Of a stretch of 64,000 nt of DNA, positions 17,134 through 27,939 are shown piece by piece. The DNA comes from Thermoplasmata archaeon (GTDB lineage: Archaea; Thermoplasmatota; Thermoplasmata; Lutacidiplasmatales; UBA184), in assembly GCA_021796385.1 (NCBI GenBank), contig JAJYXQ010000071.1, positions 39,533 to 103,532 of the forward strand. The letters are read 5' to 3'. The notes beneath the pieces were generated by a model. It was not told the origin of the DNA. It saw only the letters and a program-made list of their open reading frames with translations, and ran no database searches. A program made the position numbers and the translations under genes. Each line of letters opens with the position of its first letter. Within the stretch, counting starts at the first letter, position 1.

Positions 17134-18402
17134 TTGGTGGTCATCGAACCATTGCGGGGTTGGCACCCGAACCCGTCCCGGTTCGATCCTTCCGAGCTCA
17201 TCTCCCCGGTCTATGATACCATCGGACCGGAGGAGCATCGCGCGCTCGACGCCCGCCCGTTCAACGCGGCACAGTTCACCTCCCGTCGGAGCGACATGCC
17301 CGTCAGCCGCTTCACGGCGTTGGCGGTACGGAAGCTCAATGCCGCCCTGCATGCCCAGGCGTACGTGCGCGACCCCACCCCCGCGTTCTATGTCTATTCG
17401 ATAGAGTATCGCCCGGAGCCCGACATCCTTGAGACGATCCCTGTCGAGGACCGCCGCCCGGCCTATCTTCTCATCGGGCTGGTCGGCGCCCTCTCGCTGG
17501 AACACTTGGAAGATATCGCGTTGCACGAGCGGACGTTCCCCGACCGGGTCGAGGAACGCATCCGGCTGGAGCGGGCCACGGGTATGCATAACGCCCCCAT
17601 CGTCGCGGGCTACCGGATGGAGAACCACACGGTCAACGACCTCCTCGAGAATCATTTGGGCCTCGACCGGCGGCGGCTCAAGTTCGACGCAGACCGCCCT
17701 CCACTCGTCGAGGCGAAGCTTCATGGCAGCACGCACCGGCTGTGGGCACTGACCGAACCCCGGCTCATCTCCCGATTGCGGAGCTTGTTTCGACGGAAAC
17801 GAGTCATGATCCTCGACGGACATCACCGATTCACTGCGGCACGGCAAATGGCAATCGAAGGTGAGCGTGTGTACCCGCTCACGATGCTGGTCGAGGCGCA
17901 CGACCGGGCCCTTTTGCTCTTGCCGTGGCACCGGGTCGTCGCCCGAAAGCAGCGGCCCTTCGCAACCCTCCACAAGGCGGCCCTCCGTCACTTTCCGGAC
18001 GTAGAGCCGCTTGAGCCAGACCTTTCGCTCCCCGCCTACCTCGAGGTCCTACGGGGTGTCCGAAACCAGGGGAGACAGGGTTTCTTGGCGGTGGGCCGTT
18101 CCTCCGCATGGCTTGCGCGGGGAGGGCCCTTACGGAATGAAGGGGAGGACTTTCAATTGCTCCACCGCTTCCTCGAAGGGGAGCTTCGTCTCGAGGCGGG
18201 GAAATTCTCTTTCGTCCGGTCGCCAGGCGAGGCCTTGGAGGAGGCTAGAGAGAGCGATGGGACGGCCTTCCTCCTCCCTCCCATCGCCATAGAGGGGGTC
18301 GAGCGGGAAGCGTTCGCTCATCGGTTCATGGCGCAAAAGTCGACGATGTTCCTGCCCAAGGTTGCCGAGGGGCTTATCTTCAGCCACCTCAAGGACCCGT
18401 AG
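17134..18402 (+). CDS. DUF1015 family protein
   Basis: 422 residues. The start is TTG 17134 or GTG 17137, behind GGAGGGGTGA. The N-terminus 'EPLRGWHPNPSRFDPSELISPVYDTI', 'YVYSIEYRP' and the central 'VMILDGHHRFTAARQMA' are diagnostic of DUF1015 (PF06245). The conserved DGHHR loop resembles a ParB-like active site, and the family is often suggested to be a nucleotide-dependent kinase, but its reaction is not established to my knowledge. It is divergent from the S66 peptidase and convergent with dtdA; neighbours give no pathway. Confidence 0.88.
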   Translation: MVVIEPLRGWHPNPSRFDPSELISPVYDTIGPEEHRALDARPFNAAQFTSRRSDMPVSRFTALAVRKLNAALHAQAYVRDPTPAFYVYSIEYRPEPDILETIPVEDRRPAYLLIGLVGALSLEHLEDIALHERTFPDRVEERIRLERATGMHNAPIVAGYRMENHTVNDLLENHLGLDRRRLKFDADRPPLVEAKLHGSTHRLWALTEPRLISRLRSLFRRKRVMILDGHHRFTAARQMAIEGERVYPLTMLVEAHDRALLLLPWHRVVARKQRPFATLHKAALRHFPDVEPLEPDLSLPAYLEVLRGVRNQGRQGFLAVGRSSAWLARGGPLRNEGEDFQLLHRFLEGELRLEAGKFSFVRSPGEALEEARESDGTAFLLPPIAIEGVEREAFAHRFMAQKSTMFLPKVAEGLIFSHLKDP

Positions 18403-18429
18403 CCGTCCCCACCGTAAGAGATTCGGGCG

Positions 18430-19218
18430 TCACACTCGCTCGTAGTCGAGGCCGAGTTCGGAGAGCCGGGCGATGACGCGGCTGCGCTCTTCGGACGCGA
18501 GGCTCTTCCACTCGATCACCGCTACTTCCGGGCGGGGGTCGGAGCGTTCGATCGCCTGCGCGAGCATCGCTAGCTCGCCGCAGTAGTGCTTGCTCATCAT
18601 GTGGCCAAAGGCAAACCTTCCCTCGAGCGCGAGCCGCGAGAACTTGGACTCGTAGTGGAGCCCACCGATGCCGAGGGCCACCTTTCCGAAAGATGCTTCG
18701 GCATCGAGGGAGGCCACCACGGCCTCGGCCAGCACCTTGTGCAGGCGACCATCCTTCCAGATCTCCTCATTTCCGCCCACCTCGGCGTACACGACCGGGG
18801 TGCGAAGGGCTGGCCCGTGATGGGTCGCCTCGTACGTTACGGGAATGTCCAACGGAGCGCGCTCGCTGAGAGCCTTAAGGATCTTCAGCATCGCCACCGG
18901 GGCGGCGGTCGAGAGCTCCCGCGGTCTTCCCCCGAGCTTTGCGTCATCGGTCCAGTTCCCCACGGGGTGTGCCGTGAAGGCTGGCACGCTCTTCGCACTG
19001 CTGTGCCGGCTCAGGACGATGATGAGGTCGGCCCCCAGCTTGTCGAGGTAGTCAGCGTACAGGTGATGGCCCGGGAGTTCCAGCAGCTCGATCCCCTCCC
19101 ACTCGTATCTCGAGATCCCTTCCACGGCGGAGACCGGGCGGAACGCATATGCGGACCGTAAGGCGGCCGCCGCCCCGGCGGAGACCATGTCCTCCGGTGA
19201 GTAGACTAGATAGCGCAT
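18430..19218 (-). CDS. dtdA: D-aminoacyl-tRNA deacylase (archaeal/plant DTD2 type)
   Basis: 262 residues. The family motifs are present in order: 'IIVLSRHSSAKSVPAFTAHPVGNW', 'YEATHHGPALRTPVVYAEVGG' and 'ALGIGGLHYESKFSRLAL', followed by 'FGHMMSKHY'. The enzyme hydrolyses D-amino acids from mischarged tRNAs and so proofreads translation; it is zinc-dependent in characterised homologues. Its length is normal. It lies 44 bases downstream of the SPPY methyltransferase gene on the same strand and may be read from that promoter. Confidence 0.92.
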   Translation of the reverse strand: MRYLVYSPEDMVSAGAAAALRSAYAFRPVSAVEGISRYEWEGIELLELPGHHLYADYLDKLGADLIIVLSRHSSAKSVPAFTAHPVGNWTDDAKLGGRPRELSTAAPVAMLKILKALSERAPLDIPVTYEATHHGPALRTPVVYAEVGGNEEIWKDGRLHKVLAEAVVASLDAEASFGKVALGIGGLHYESKFSRLALEGRFAFGHMMSKHYCGELAMLAQAIERSDPRPEVAVIEWKSLASEERSRVIARLSELGLDYERV

Positions 19219-19262
19219 TCGGTCCCCGTCTGCCTCACGAAAGGGCTGCCTTTAGCCTGTCG

Positions 19263-20918
19263 CTACGCCGCGGGGGCTTTGCGGAGGGTGGCGATGGTCT
19301 CCCGGAGCACGAAACCCCTTCGCTGACCCGAGCGTCGGGTCCGGGCTACCGCAAAGGACTCCACCTGAAAGCCCAGGTCCCGCGCCAACCGGACGAAGAT
19401 GGCATCCCCGGGAACGTACGCCCCCGCCATCAACGAATCCCCGTTGACCACGAGGAACCGGGCCCCCGGTTTCAGGGCGCGGTGCACGTTCTGGATCACC
19501 GGTACAAGATCGCTGAAGTACCGGGCCACGATCGCATCCATGTTGGGCCGGCGATACGTCGATTTCCGTCGTATGTTCTCCCGGATCGACCTCCGGACCT
19601 GGCGTATCCAGCCATCCCGTGCGACCCGAGGGTGGAGTGCATCGTCCGAGACGGCCGACGAGGGTGTGTTATCACAGGCCACCATCGTCTCGCGCAGATG
19701 CTTGAGCTCGCCGTAGCCCCGGACAAGCCCCAGCCACGCCATCTCGATCTTGTAGTTCATCGGATAGTCCATCCCGTTCACGTAGGGCGGGCTAGTGATG
19801 GCTACGTCTACGTTGCCTGATCCCAGGGGTTGTGTACCGGAGTCGCCTTGCGTGATCCGAAGGCGCGGGCCCCACCGTCCGGTGTCTTTCTGGAGTTCGG
19901 CAAGGTCCTCTCGCATCCGGTCGATGGCCATCTGGAACAGTTCGAAGGGTCGTTCCCTCCCGAAGCGTCCCTTGGCCGCATAACCTAGGCACGGGGAGCG
20001 CTTGAGGTTGCTCGCATCGATCAGGATGTCCGCGAAGGACAACCGGAGAAGGTCCTTGTCTGGTGAGTTGGGTAGGGCATCGATCGCGTTCCGGAGAGAA
20101 AGGAGGGATGCCAGGACCTCAGGGCGGAAGTGCGAGCGGGTCTCCTTGAGGAACGGGAGCTCCGAGGTTCTTTCGTTGCGGTCCCGTAGTACTCGGTCGG
20201 CCAAGCGTCCGAGCTTCCGAGGATCCACTTCCCACTCGCCTTTGGCGGAGGAAACAAAGGCCGCCAGAGGGAGCATATCATTCCCGACACCCTGGGCGCC
20301 CGCCAGCCGGGCCTCCACGGGGACCGTTCCGCTGCCACAGAACGGGTCCAGTACCACACTTCCTTTGCCGGTGGAGAGGTTCGCCAGTGATTCCCTGACG
20401 AATCCTGCGGAGAATCCCTGCACGTACGGCCACCAACGATGGACGGCCAGCTGTTCGTTGGGGCGAAAGTGGAGATTCAGCGGTCGGCTCGTGACCGAAA
20501 TGCCGATCTCTCGCTCGAAGGCCTCCCGGAAATCCTCCGGCCCGACACCCTCTTCCAAACGGGACCCTATGTTCTCATACTCCTGTGCGATCCAGAGCGA
20601 ACGGCCCACCGGGTGCACCGCTCCGGCGGTCTCCAGTTGCTCGATGGCCTGGGTGACCTCGGATTCGAGCTGCCCCGTGACCGTGGCGATTTGCTTTGCG
20701 GTGATCCCCATCACGCCCGAACGTCGAACCGTGCTCAACACCGTCCGTTCTACGGGGGTGTCCGGAGGATCGGGCCGGGGCATCGCCTCGTGCCAGGGGT
20801 CGCGCCCCAAAAGGTTGGCGCCCGGAACCCAGAAGAAGTGCCGAAGGGGTCCAACTCGGGTCGGTCCCTTGAGATATTCGGCCCGGAACCCCTGAGGAAG
20901 CGGTCCGGCGAGGTTCAT
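19263..20918 (-). CDS. SPPY-type amino-group methyltransferase with N-terminal winged helix
   Basis: 551 residues from Met 20918. A winged-helix-like segment (about 60-115, 'GVMGITAKQIATVTGQLESEV') precedes the SAM domain. 'VVLDPFCGSGTVPVEARLAGA' is the SAM-binding motif and 'AITSPPYVNGMDYPMNYKIE' is the catalytic motif of N4-cytosine/N6-adenine methyltransferases. 'GARFLVVNGDSLMAGAYVPGD' follows late in the chain. The order (DPFCGSGT before SPPY) is that of gamma-like or RNA-type enzymes. No restriction endonuclease or specificity subunit is adjacent, so it is either an orphan DNA methylase or an RNA methylase; its neighbour dtdA is a tRNA enzyme. Confidence 0.8.
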   Translation of the reverse strand: MNLAGPLPQGFRAEYLKGPTRVGPLRHFFWVPGANLLGRDPWHEAMPRPDPPDTPVERTVLSTVRRSGVMGITAKQIATVTGQLESEVTQAIEQLETAGAVHPVGRSLWIAQEYENIGSRLEEGVGPEDFREAFEREIGISVTSRPLNLHFRPNEQLAVHRWWPYVQGFSAGFVRESLANLSTGKGSVVLDPFCGSGTVPVEARLAGAQGVGNDMLPLAAFVSSAKGEWEVDPRKLGRLADRVLRDRNERTSELPFLKETRSHFRPEVLASLLSLRNAIDALPNSPDKDLLRLSFADILIDASNLKRSPCLGYAAKGRFGRERPFELFQMAIDRMREDLAELQKDTGRWGPRLRITQGDSGTQPLGSGNVDVAITSPPYVNGMDYPMNYKIEMAWLGLVRGYGELKHLRETMVACDNTPSSAVSDDALHPRVARDGWIRQVRRSIRENIRRKSTYRRPNMDAIVARYFSDLVPVIQNVHRALKPGARFLVVNGDSLMAGAYVPGDAIFVRLARDLGFQVESFAVARTRRSGQRRGFVLRETIATLRKAPAA

Positions 20919-20922
20919 ATTC

Positions 20923-20947
20923 CTTCTCGATATAGTGTGTATACGTT
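20923..20947. promoter_or_regulatory. Divergent AT-rich promoter region
   Basis: TTCTCGATATAGTGTGTATACG lies between the divergent starts at 20918 (reverse) and 20988 (forward). GTATAC is about 45 bases before the forward start, and CGATATAG is close to the reverse start, which would have a very short leader. Confidence 0.4.
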
Positions 20948-20987
20948 GAAGCCCCCAGGAAGCGGCCATTCTAGCGGGCGCTGGTCC

Positions 20988-22751
20988 ATGTTCCTCGGAC
21001 TTGGGCTCATCGGCCTCATGCTGGGAATCCTCGCCCCGGCCACCGGGGCGATGGGGAGCTCACTCGCAGCCCACCCCCTCGCCGCATCGGCTCTCGGTTG
21101 GACGAATGAGACGGCGAACTCCCCGCGCTCACCCGGTCCTCTCGAGGGATCCGTGATGGCATACGATGCCGCCGACCAAGAGTTTGTGCTCTACGGGGGA
21201 GTCAACCCCGTCCAAGATTCCTATTCGGCTTCCACTTGGACCTACAAGGGGGGACAATGGTCACAATTGAATTTGAACCCAAGCCCTTTGCCCAGTGATT
21301 TCGCGAGCATGGCCTACGATCCGGCCATTCCGGGCGTCGTCTACTGGGGGGGCGGAGGTCCCCTCGGTTTCTACAACGATACCTGGGTCTTCTCGCACGG
21401 CAGCTGGACCGAGATATGCTCGCCCTGCCAGGAAGGACCCGGGGCCCGCTGGGGAATGAGCATGGCCTACGACTCATCCTCAGATGAGATCGTCGCGTAT
21501 GGGGGATGCTCTTCGGTCCCCACGAACTTGAGTTCCGGTCACTGCCCTTGGAACGATACCTGGGTCCTGGGGATCCAAGGCAGTACACCCACATGGCGAA
21601 AGCTCGTCACCAACCCACAACCCTTGGAATGTTTTGGTGCTGCATTGGTAGACGACCCCACTTTGGGAGGAGTGGTGTTGTATGGTGGTTACGACAATGA
21701 CCGGACGGGGCCGGGACTGAGCCCGATCCTGTCAGGAACGTGGCTCTTCAAGTCCGATGCGTGGATCCGGCTCGTTCCGGGGACGGTGCCCGACCCTCTC
21801 TACTTCGCAGCCTATGCGAACGACGTGGCGGCCGGGGGCCCTCTTCTCTTTGGCGGACTCACCCCATCAACAGGGATCGGCACCCAGGTGACGGCCTCCA
21901 CGTATCTCTACACACAGGGGAACTGGGCGATGGTCAACTCGACCCCCGCACCCCCCGCCCGGGCAAGCGCGGCTTTTGCTTATGACAACTCCACCGGCAC
22001 GTTCCTCCTGTACGGCGGGGTCGGTAGCAATTCACCCTATACCGATACTTGGATGTTCGGCAATGTCACGAGTCCCTCATCGAGCGCTCATTCTCGGGAT
22101 ACATGGTTCGGGATCCCCATCGGGTCGCTCGTCATCCTGGCGATCCTTGCAATCGCCATCGTGTTGGTCCTACTCTACCTTCTGCGGTCCCGGACAGGCA
22201 ACTCCGCTCCGGCCGTCATGAGAGAGAGGGGAGTACCGGCTCCGGAAGTCCCGGGTGCTGTCAGCCGGGACACCGGCCGAGGGAATGGCGAACCGCTTCG
22301 GCTCAAGATCAAGCTCTCCCCGCTGACCGTGGTCGAGACGCACGATCCGGCGGATGTGTGGGCCGCCCTTCAAGATGAGACGCTCGAACCGTCGCGGATG
22401 CTCATCGTCACCAAGACACCGCACGATGTGCCGGCCATGCTGGCCAAGGGGGAACTTTGGCACATGGCCTATGGGGAAGGCGAGGGGCGCGTCCTTCCAG
22501 GGGACCTTGACCGGCTAGGGTCCATCATCGAGACGCACCTCACGAAGACCCCTGGCTGCGTGGTGTACATCGATGCGCTCGATCTCGTTTCGCATGCCAC
22601 TTCGTTCAAGAGCGCCCGTCGGCTGGTCCAAGTGACGCGGGAAATGGCCGAAGAGCACGCGGCGCACGCGCTCTTCCGGATCCCCCCGGGCTTCTACACA
22701 CCGACCGAACTGAGCCAGCTTGAGGAAGGGGCCCAGGTCATCCGACTGTAG
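20988..22751 (+). CDS. Receptor-like membrane protein: Kelch-like propeller, TM helix, cytoplasmic DUF835 domain
   Basis: 587 residues from ATG 20988. A signal segment (residues 1-25) is followed by about 340 residues with five to six blades of the type 'MAYDxxxxxxVxYGGxxxxxxxNDTW', a Kelch-like extracellular propeller. A long TM helix lies at about 371-398 ('IPIGSLVILAILAIAIVLVLLYLL'), then a linker. The last ~145 residues end with 'GCVVYIDALDLVSHATSFKSARRL' and 'HALFRIPPGFYTPTELSQLE', which match DUF835, a cytoplasmic domain found in archaeal regulators and sensor-like proteins. The topology suggests an outside ligand domain coupled to an inside signalling domain. The long frame upstream of 20988 is antisense to the methyltransferase and is not used. 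Confidence 0.85.
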   Translation: MFLGLGLIGLMLGILAPATGAMGSSLAAHPLAASALGWTNETANSPRSPGPLEGSVMAYDAADQEFVLYGGVNPVQDSYSASTWTYKGGQWSQLNLNPSPLPSDFASMAYDPAIPGVVYWGGGGPLGFYNDTWVFSHGSWTEICSPCQEGPGARWGMSMAYDSSSDEIVAYGGCSSVPTNLSSGHCPWNDTWVLGIQGSTPTWRKLVTNPQPLECFGAALVDDPTLGGVVLYGGYDNDRTGPGLSPILSGTWLFKSDAWIRLVPGTVPDPLYFAAYANDVAAGGPLLFGGLTPSTGIGTQVTASTYLYTQGNWAMVNSTPAPPARASAAFAYDNSTGTFLLYGGVGSNSPYTDTWMFGNVTSPSSSAHSRDTWFGIPIGSLVILAILAIAIVLVLLYLLRSRTGNSAPAVMRERGVPAPEVPGAVSRDTGRGNGEPLRLKIKLSPLTVVETHDPADVWAALQDETLEPSRMLIVTKTPHDVPAMLAKGELWHMAYGEGEGRVLPGDLDRLGSIIETHLTKTPGCVVYIDALDLVSHATSFKSARRLVQVTREMAEEHAAHALFRIPPGFYTPTELSQLEEGAQVIRL

Positions 22752-22776
22752 TGGGGACGCGGCCTGGCATGCCCGA

Positions 22777-22786
22777 AGCTTTAAGG
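22777..22786 (+). promoter_or_regulatory. TATA box of the tRNA-Leu gene
   Basis: GAAGCTTTAAGG has a CTTTAA core about 30 bases upstream of the mature tRNA 5' end at 22813, suitable for a short 5' leader. Confidence 0.6.
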
Positions 22787-22812
22787 AACGGACATGCTGG
22801 GGGAAAGGAAGC

Positions 22813-22897
22813 GCAGGGGTGGCCCAGCATGGTCAAAGGCGCCAGGTTGAGGTCCTGGTCTCGAAGGAGTCCGTGGGTTCAAATCCCTCCCCCTGCA
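22813..22897 (+). tRNA. tRNA-Leu(GAG)
   Basis: 85 bases including the discriminator A; no encoded CCA. The acceptor stem is GCAGGGG/CCCCTGC, the D arm contains GGTCAAA, the anticodon stem is CCAGG/CCTGG around TTGAGGT with anticodon GAG at 22849-22851. A long type II variable arm (TCTCGAAGGAGTCC) is typical of tRNA-Leu. The T arm is GTGGG-TTCAAAT-CCCTC, with a U-U mismatch at the 50-64 position where CCCAC would be expected. It reads CUC and CUU leucine codons. Confidence 0.9.
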
Positions 22898-22989
22898 TGT
22901 CCCGTCCTCCCATTGTTCGCTGGGTGTTTCTCAGGACCGGTGCGGCCCCACGGGGAAGCCATATGCGGATCGCACATGTCCCAAGGGAC

Positions 22990-25136
<2,147 letters not shown>

Positions 25137-25137
<1 letters not shown>

Positions 25138-26342
25138 TGCCCGGCATTGCGTCGCGCATAGCCGGCTTCAGTTTCATACCCCTCGGCCTCCTTTCGTCCC
25201 CGGGGTGGTCTGGATGGCCCTTGGCCCTGGGCTATTTTCTTGCGATCTTCTTGGGGCAGGGGGTCGCCGTGGTGTTGGCGTTGAGGACCCCCTCGCTGCA
25301 TGCCAAGGATGCGGGTATGCCGCGCTCGCCGGTACGGCTGAGCATCGTGATCCCTGCGAAGGACGAGGCCCAGGACCTCGCCCTCGTCCTGGATGACCTG
25401 CGCCACCAAGAGCTCCCGGGGACCGTTTCGACGGAGGTGATCGTGGTCCATGCCCCTTCCTCCGATGGGACCGAGGAGGTCGCCCGAAAGCATCCTTCCG
25501 TCACGAAGGCGATCGCCGAACCTCCTCTTCCTCCCGGTTGGGTGGGCAAGAGTTGGGCCTGCGACCGGGGATATCGTGCGGCCTCGGGCGATGTGCTCCT
25601 GTTCTTGGACGCGGACGTTCGGCTCTCCCCCGAGGCGCTCCGCGCAGCGCTCTCGGAGCTCGAGCAGCGGCACGTGGACCTGGTCACCTTCGGGGCCCGG
25701 GTCGTCATGCGGAGCTTCTGGGAGAACGTGGTCCTTCCCCTCTACACCCAGTTCGTCCTGACGTACTTCATGCCCCACCGGTCGAACCGGCCCGGGTCCC
25801 GGCGGGCCATTGCGAACGGTCAGTTCCTGATGGTCACCCGAGCACGCTACGAGCGCATCGGAGGGCACGAGCGGATCCGGAACTATGTCCTCGAGGATGT
25901 GAAGCTCGCCCAAGAGGTCAAGCGCTCGGGCGGATCGATCCGGTTCGTCTGGACCCCGGAGATGGTGACGACCCGGATGTACCGGGACCGGAAGGAGATG
26001 TTCGAGGGGCTTTCCAAGAATGTGCACGGCACGGAGTTCCGGGCCACCCGTCAGGTCGCCCTTCTTGTCGGGGTGGTCCTGCTCTTCCTCTCCCCGATCG
26101 TGGTCCTCGGTATGGGACTTGCGTACCTTTCGCTCCCTTGGACCCTCGTCTCCCTCCTAGCCATCTTCGTGACCTTGCTAAAGCAAGCGGCGTTCCAGCG
26201 CTCCCTACAAGCCCCCTTGCGTTATGCGTTCACCTATCCCCTGGGCGTCGTCTTCTATGTGGCGATGCTCTGGCGCTCCCTCGTCCGGGGGGTGCGCGGG
26301 CGGGGCGTCACCTGGAAGGGGCGGACGTATCCCACGCCTTAG
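25137..26342 (+). CDS. Membrane glycosyltransferase family 2 (HpnB/CrtQ-like)
   Basis: 401 residues. An N-terminal TM helix (about 28-50) precedes the GT-A domain: 'LSIVIPAKDEAQDLALVLDDL', 'PPLPPGWVGKSWACDRGYRAA', 'DVLLFLDADVRLSPEAL' (metal-binding DAD), and 'NGQFLMVTRARYERIGGHE' with acceptor-site 'LEDVKLAQEVKRSGG'. Three or four C-terminal TM helices follow. The GWVGKSWAC segment is typical of enzymes that act on membrane lipids such as carotenoids or hopanoids, so the acceptor is probably a lipid; the sugar donor cannot be told. The ATG overlaps the gyrB stop by one base, so it is translationally coupled to gyrB. Confidence 0.85.
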
Positions 26343-26354
26343 TCGGTTCCAGGT

Positions 26355-27926
26355 CTACAGGCCCAAGGTCAAGAACTGCTGCGCCGCAGAATTCATGGCC
26401 CCGATGAGCGGGGTCGGATAGATCCCGAGCACCAGGAGGAGGAGCGCGATGCCGACCACGGTGGCCCAGCGCGCACTCCCCGTGCCCCGGATCTCATCCC
26501 GGACGGACCCCCAAGCCGGAGCCGCCGGTGCATTTCCGACACCCAAGGAAGAATGCGAGAGCGGATGGGCCCCCGCCGTGGCGGAACCCGTGCTCTCCGG
26601 CATGTACATGTACCGGAGGATACGCGCGTAGTAGAACACGGAGAGCGCGCTGTTGAGCAACCCTGCGATGGCGAGGAGGGTGAAGTATCCACCGGCCTCC
26701 ACGGCCGCGAAGAACAGGTAGAACTTCCCGACGAACCCCAGGGTAAGGGGCATTCCCGCAAGCGACAGGAGCATGATGGCGAAGCTCGCACCGATCCCCG
26801 GGCGGGAGTGGCCCACCCCGCGCCAGTCGGTGATGAGCGGGCCGACCCCGAGCCCCACCGCGGCCCCGACCACGATGAACGCCCCGGCCTTCATGAGGAC
26901 GTCCGCGGTGATCTGGAGTGTCGCCCCGGCAAGCGCCGCAGGCGTGTCAATGGCGATCCCGAGCAGCATGTAGCCCGCCTGCGCTATCGATGAGTAGGCG
27001 AGCATCCGCTTCATGGTCGTCTGCTCAAGCGCCATCACGTTGCCGACCGTCATGGTGATGACGGCGAGCGCTCCCAAGGCGAGATAGAGCGCGAAGCCCT
27101 GGGCGGAGGCGAAGATCCGGACGGCGGCCACGAACACGATGAATATCCCGAAGAGCCCCATCTTCTTGCTGCCCGCGGCGAGGAACGCGGATACGGAGGC
27201 GGGGGCGCCGTCGTACACATCGACGGCCCACATGTGGAAGGGCACGAGGGTGGCCTTGAACCCGAGCCCGACCGCGACCATGCCGAAGCCGACCAAAGCG
27301 AGCGAACTGTTCGCAGGCAGTGCCCGGAAGGCGGTGAGGCTGGTGGTTCCGTACGCCCCGTAGAGGAGGCTCGCCCCGAAGAAACTGATCGCCGTGGAGA
27401 GGGCCCCGATGATGTAGAACTTCATCGCCGCCTCCACCGCCCGCCGGTCCTTGCGCGTGTAACCCACCATGACATAGGTGGCGATGCCGGTGATCTCGAC
27501 CGAAAGAAGGAGGAAGATGAGATCCGCTGATATGGCCACGAAGAGCATGCCGAGGGCGGCCAGGCTGAGCAAGGCGTAGAAGGTGGGCACCTCTTCCCCA
27601 TCGGCCTCCGAGACGCTGGCGAGGGCCACGAGGAGGGCTGAGAGGAGGAAGATCCCCTGGAAGATGAGGCCGAAGTTCGTGAAGATGACCGGGCCGTTCT
27701 GCGTGCCGAGAAGCCCGGCCGGGAGGGTCGAAAGGCCCTGGAGCGGCCAAGAGCCGAGGTCCGCGAGGACCTGGAGGAAGGCGAGCAGAAGGAAGATGGA
27801 CGTCGCCCCACCGATGATCGCGCGGCTGCGTATGCCCGCGACGTCAAGCATGAAGACGAGGATCACTCCGATGAAGACCGTCGCCTCGGGAGTGTACTGG
27901 GCGATGGAGGGAATGTCGAAGCTCAT
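26355..27926 (-). CDS. nuoN: Complex I-like subunit N, antiporter-type membrane subunit
   Basis: 523 residues, about 14 TM helices. It has the proton-translocating core 'EITGIATYVMVGYTRKDRRAVEAAMKFY', with its conserved Glu, 'AALALVGFGMVAVGLGFKATLVPFHMW'-type Lys helix (around residues 205-230), and 'EQTTMKRMLAYSSIAQAGYML'. It is one of three Mrp-antiporter-like subunits that carry the ion-pumping path. A Pro/Ala/Ser-rich linker near residues 450-480 is hydrophilic. It is the last gene of the operon, 13 bases after nuoM. Confidence 0.93.
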   Translation of the reverse strand: MSFDIPSIAQYTPEATVFIGVILVFMLDVAGIRSRAIIGGATSIFLLLAFLQVLADLGSWPLQGLSTLPAGLLGTQNGPVIFTNFGLIFQGIFLLSALLVALASVSEADGEEVPTFYALLSLAALGMLFVAISADLIFLLLSVEITGIATYVMVGYTRKDRRAVEAAMKFYIIGALSTAISFFGASLLYGAYGTTSLTAFRALPANSSLALVGFGMVAVGLGFKATLVPFHMWAVDVYDGAPASVSAFLAAGSKKMGLFGIFIVFVAAVRIFASAQGFALYLALGALAVITMTVGNVMALEQTTMKRMLAYSSIAQAGYMLLGIAIDTPAALAGATLQITADVLMKAGAFIVVGAAVGLGVGPLITDWRGVGHSRPGIGASFAIMLLSLAGMPLTLGFVGKFYLFFAAVEAGGYFTLLAIAGLLNSALSVFYYARILRYMYMPESTGSATAGAHPLSHSSLGVGNAPAAPAWGSVRDEIRGTGSARWATVVGIALLLLVLGIYPTPLIGAMNSAAQQFLTLGL

Positions 27927-27939
27927 GCTCTCTCCTCCG

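Noticed and set aside
20439..20987. N-terminal extension of the Kelch-DUF835 gene
   Set aside because: It is antisense to the methyltransferase gene; the signal peptide starts at ATG 20988 and a divergent promoter lies between.
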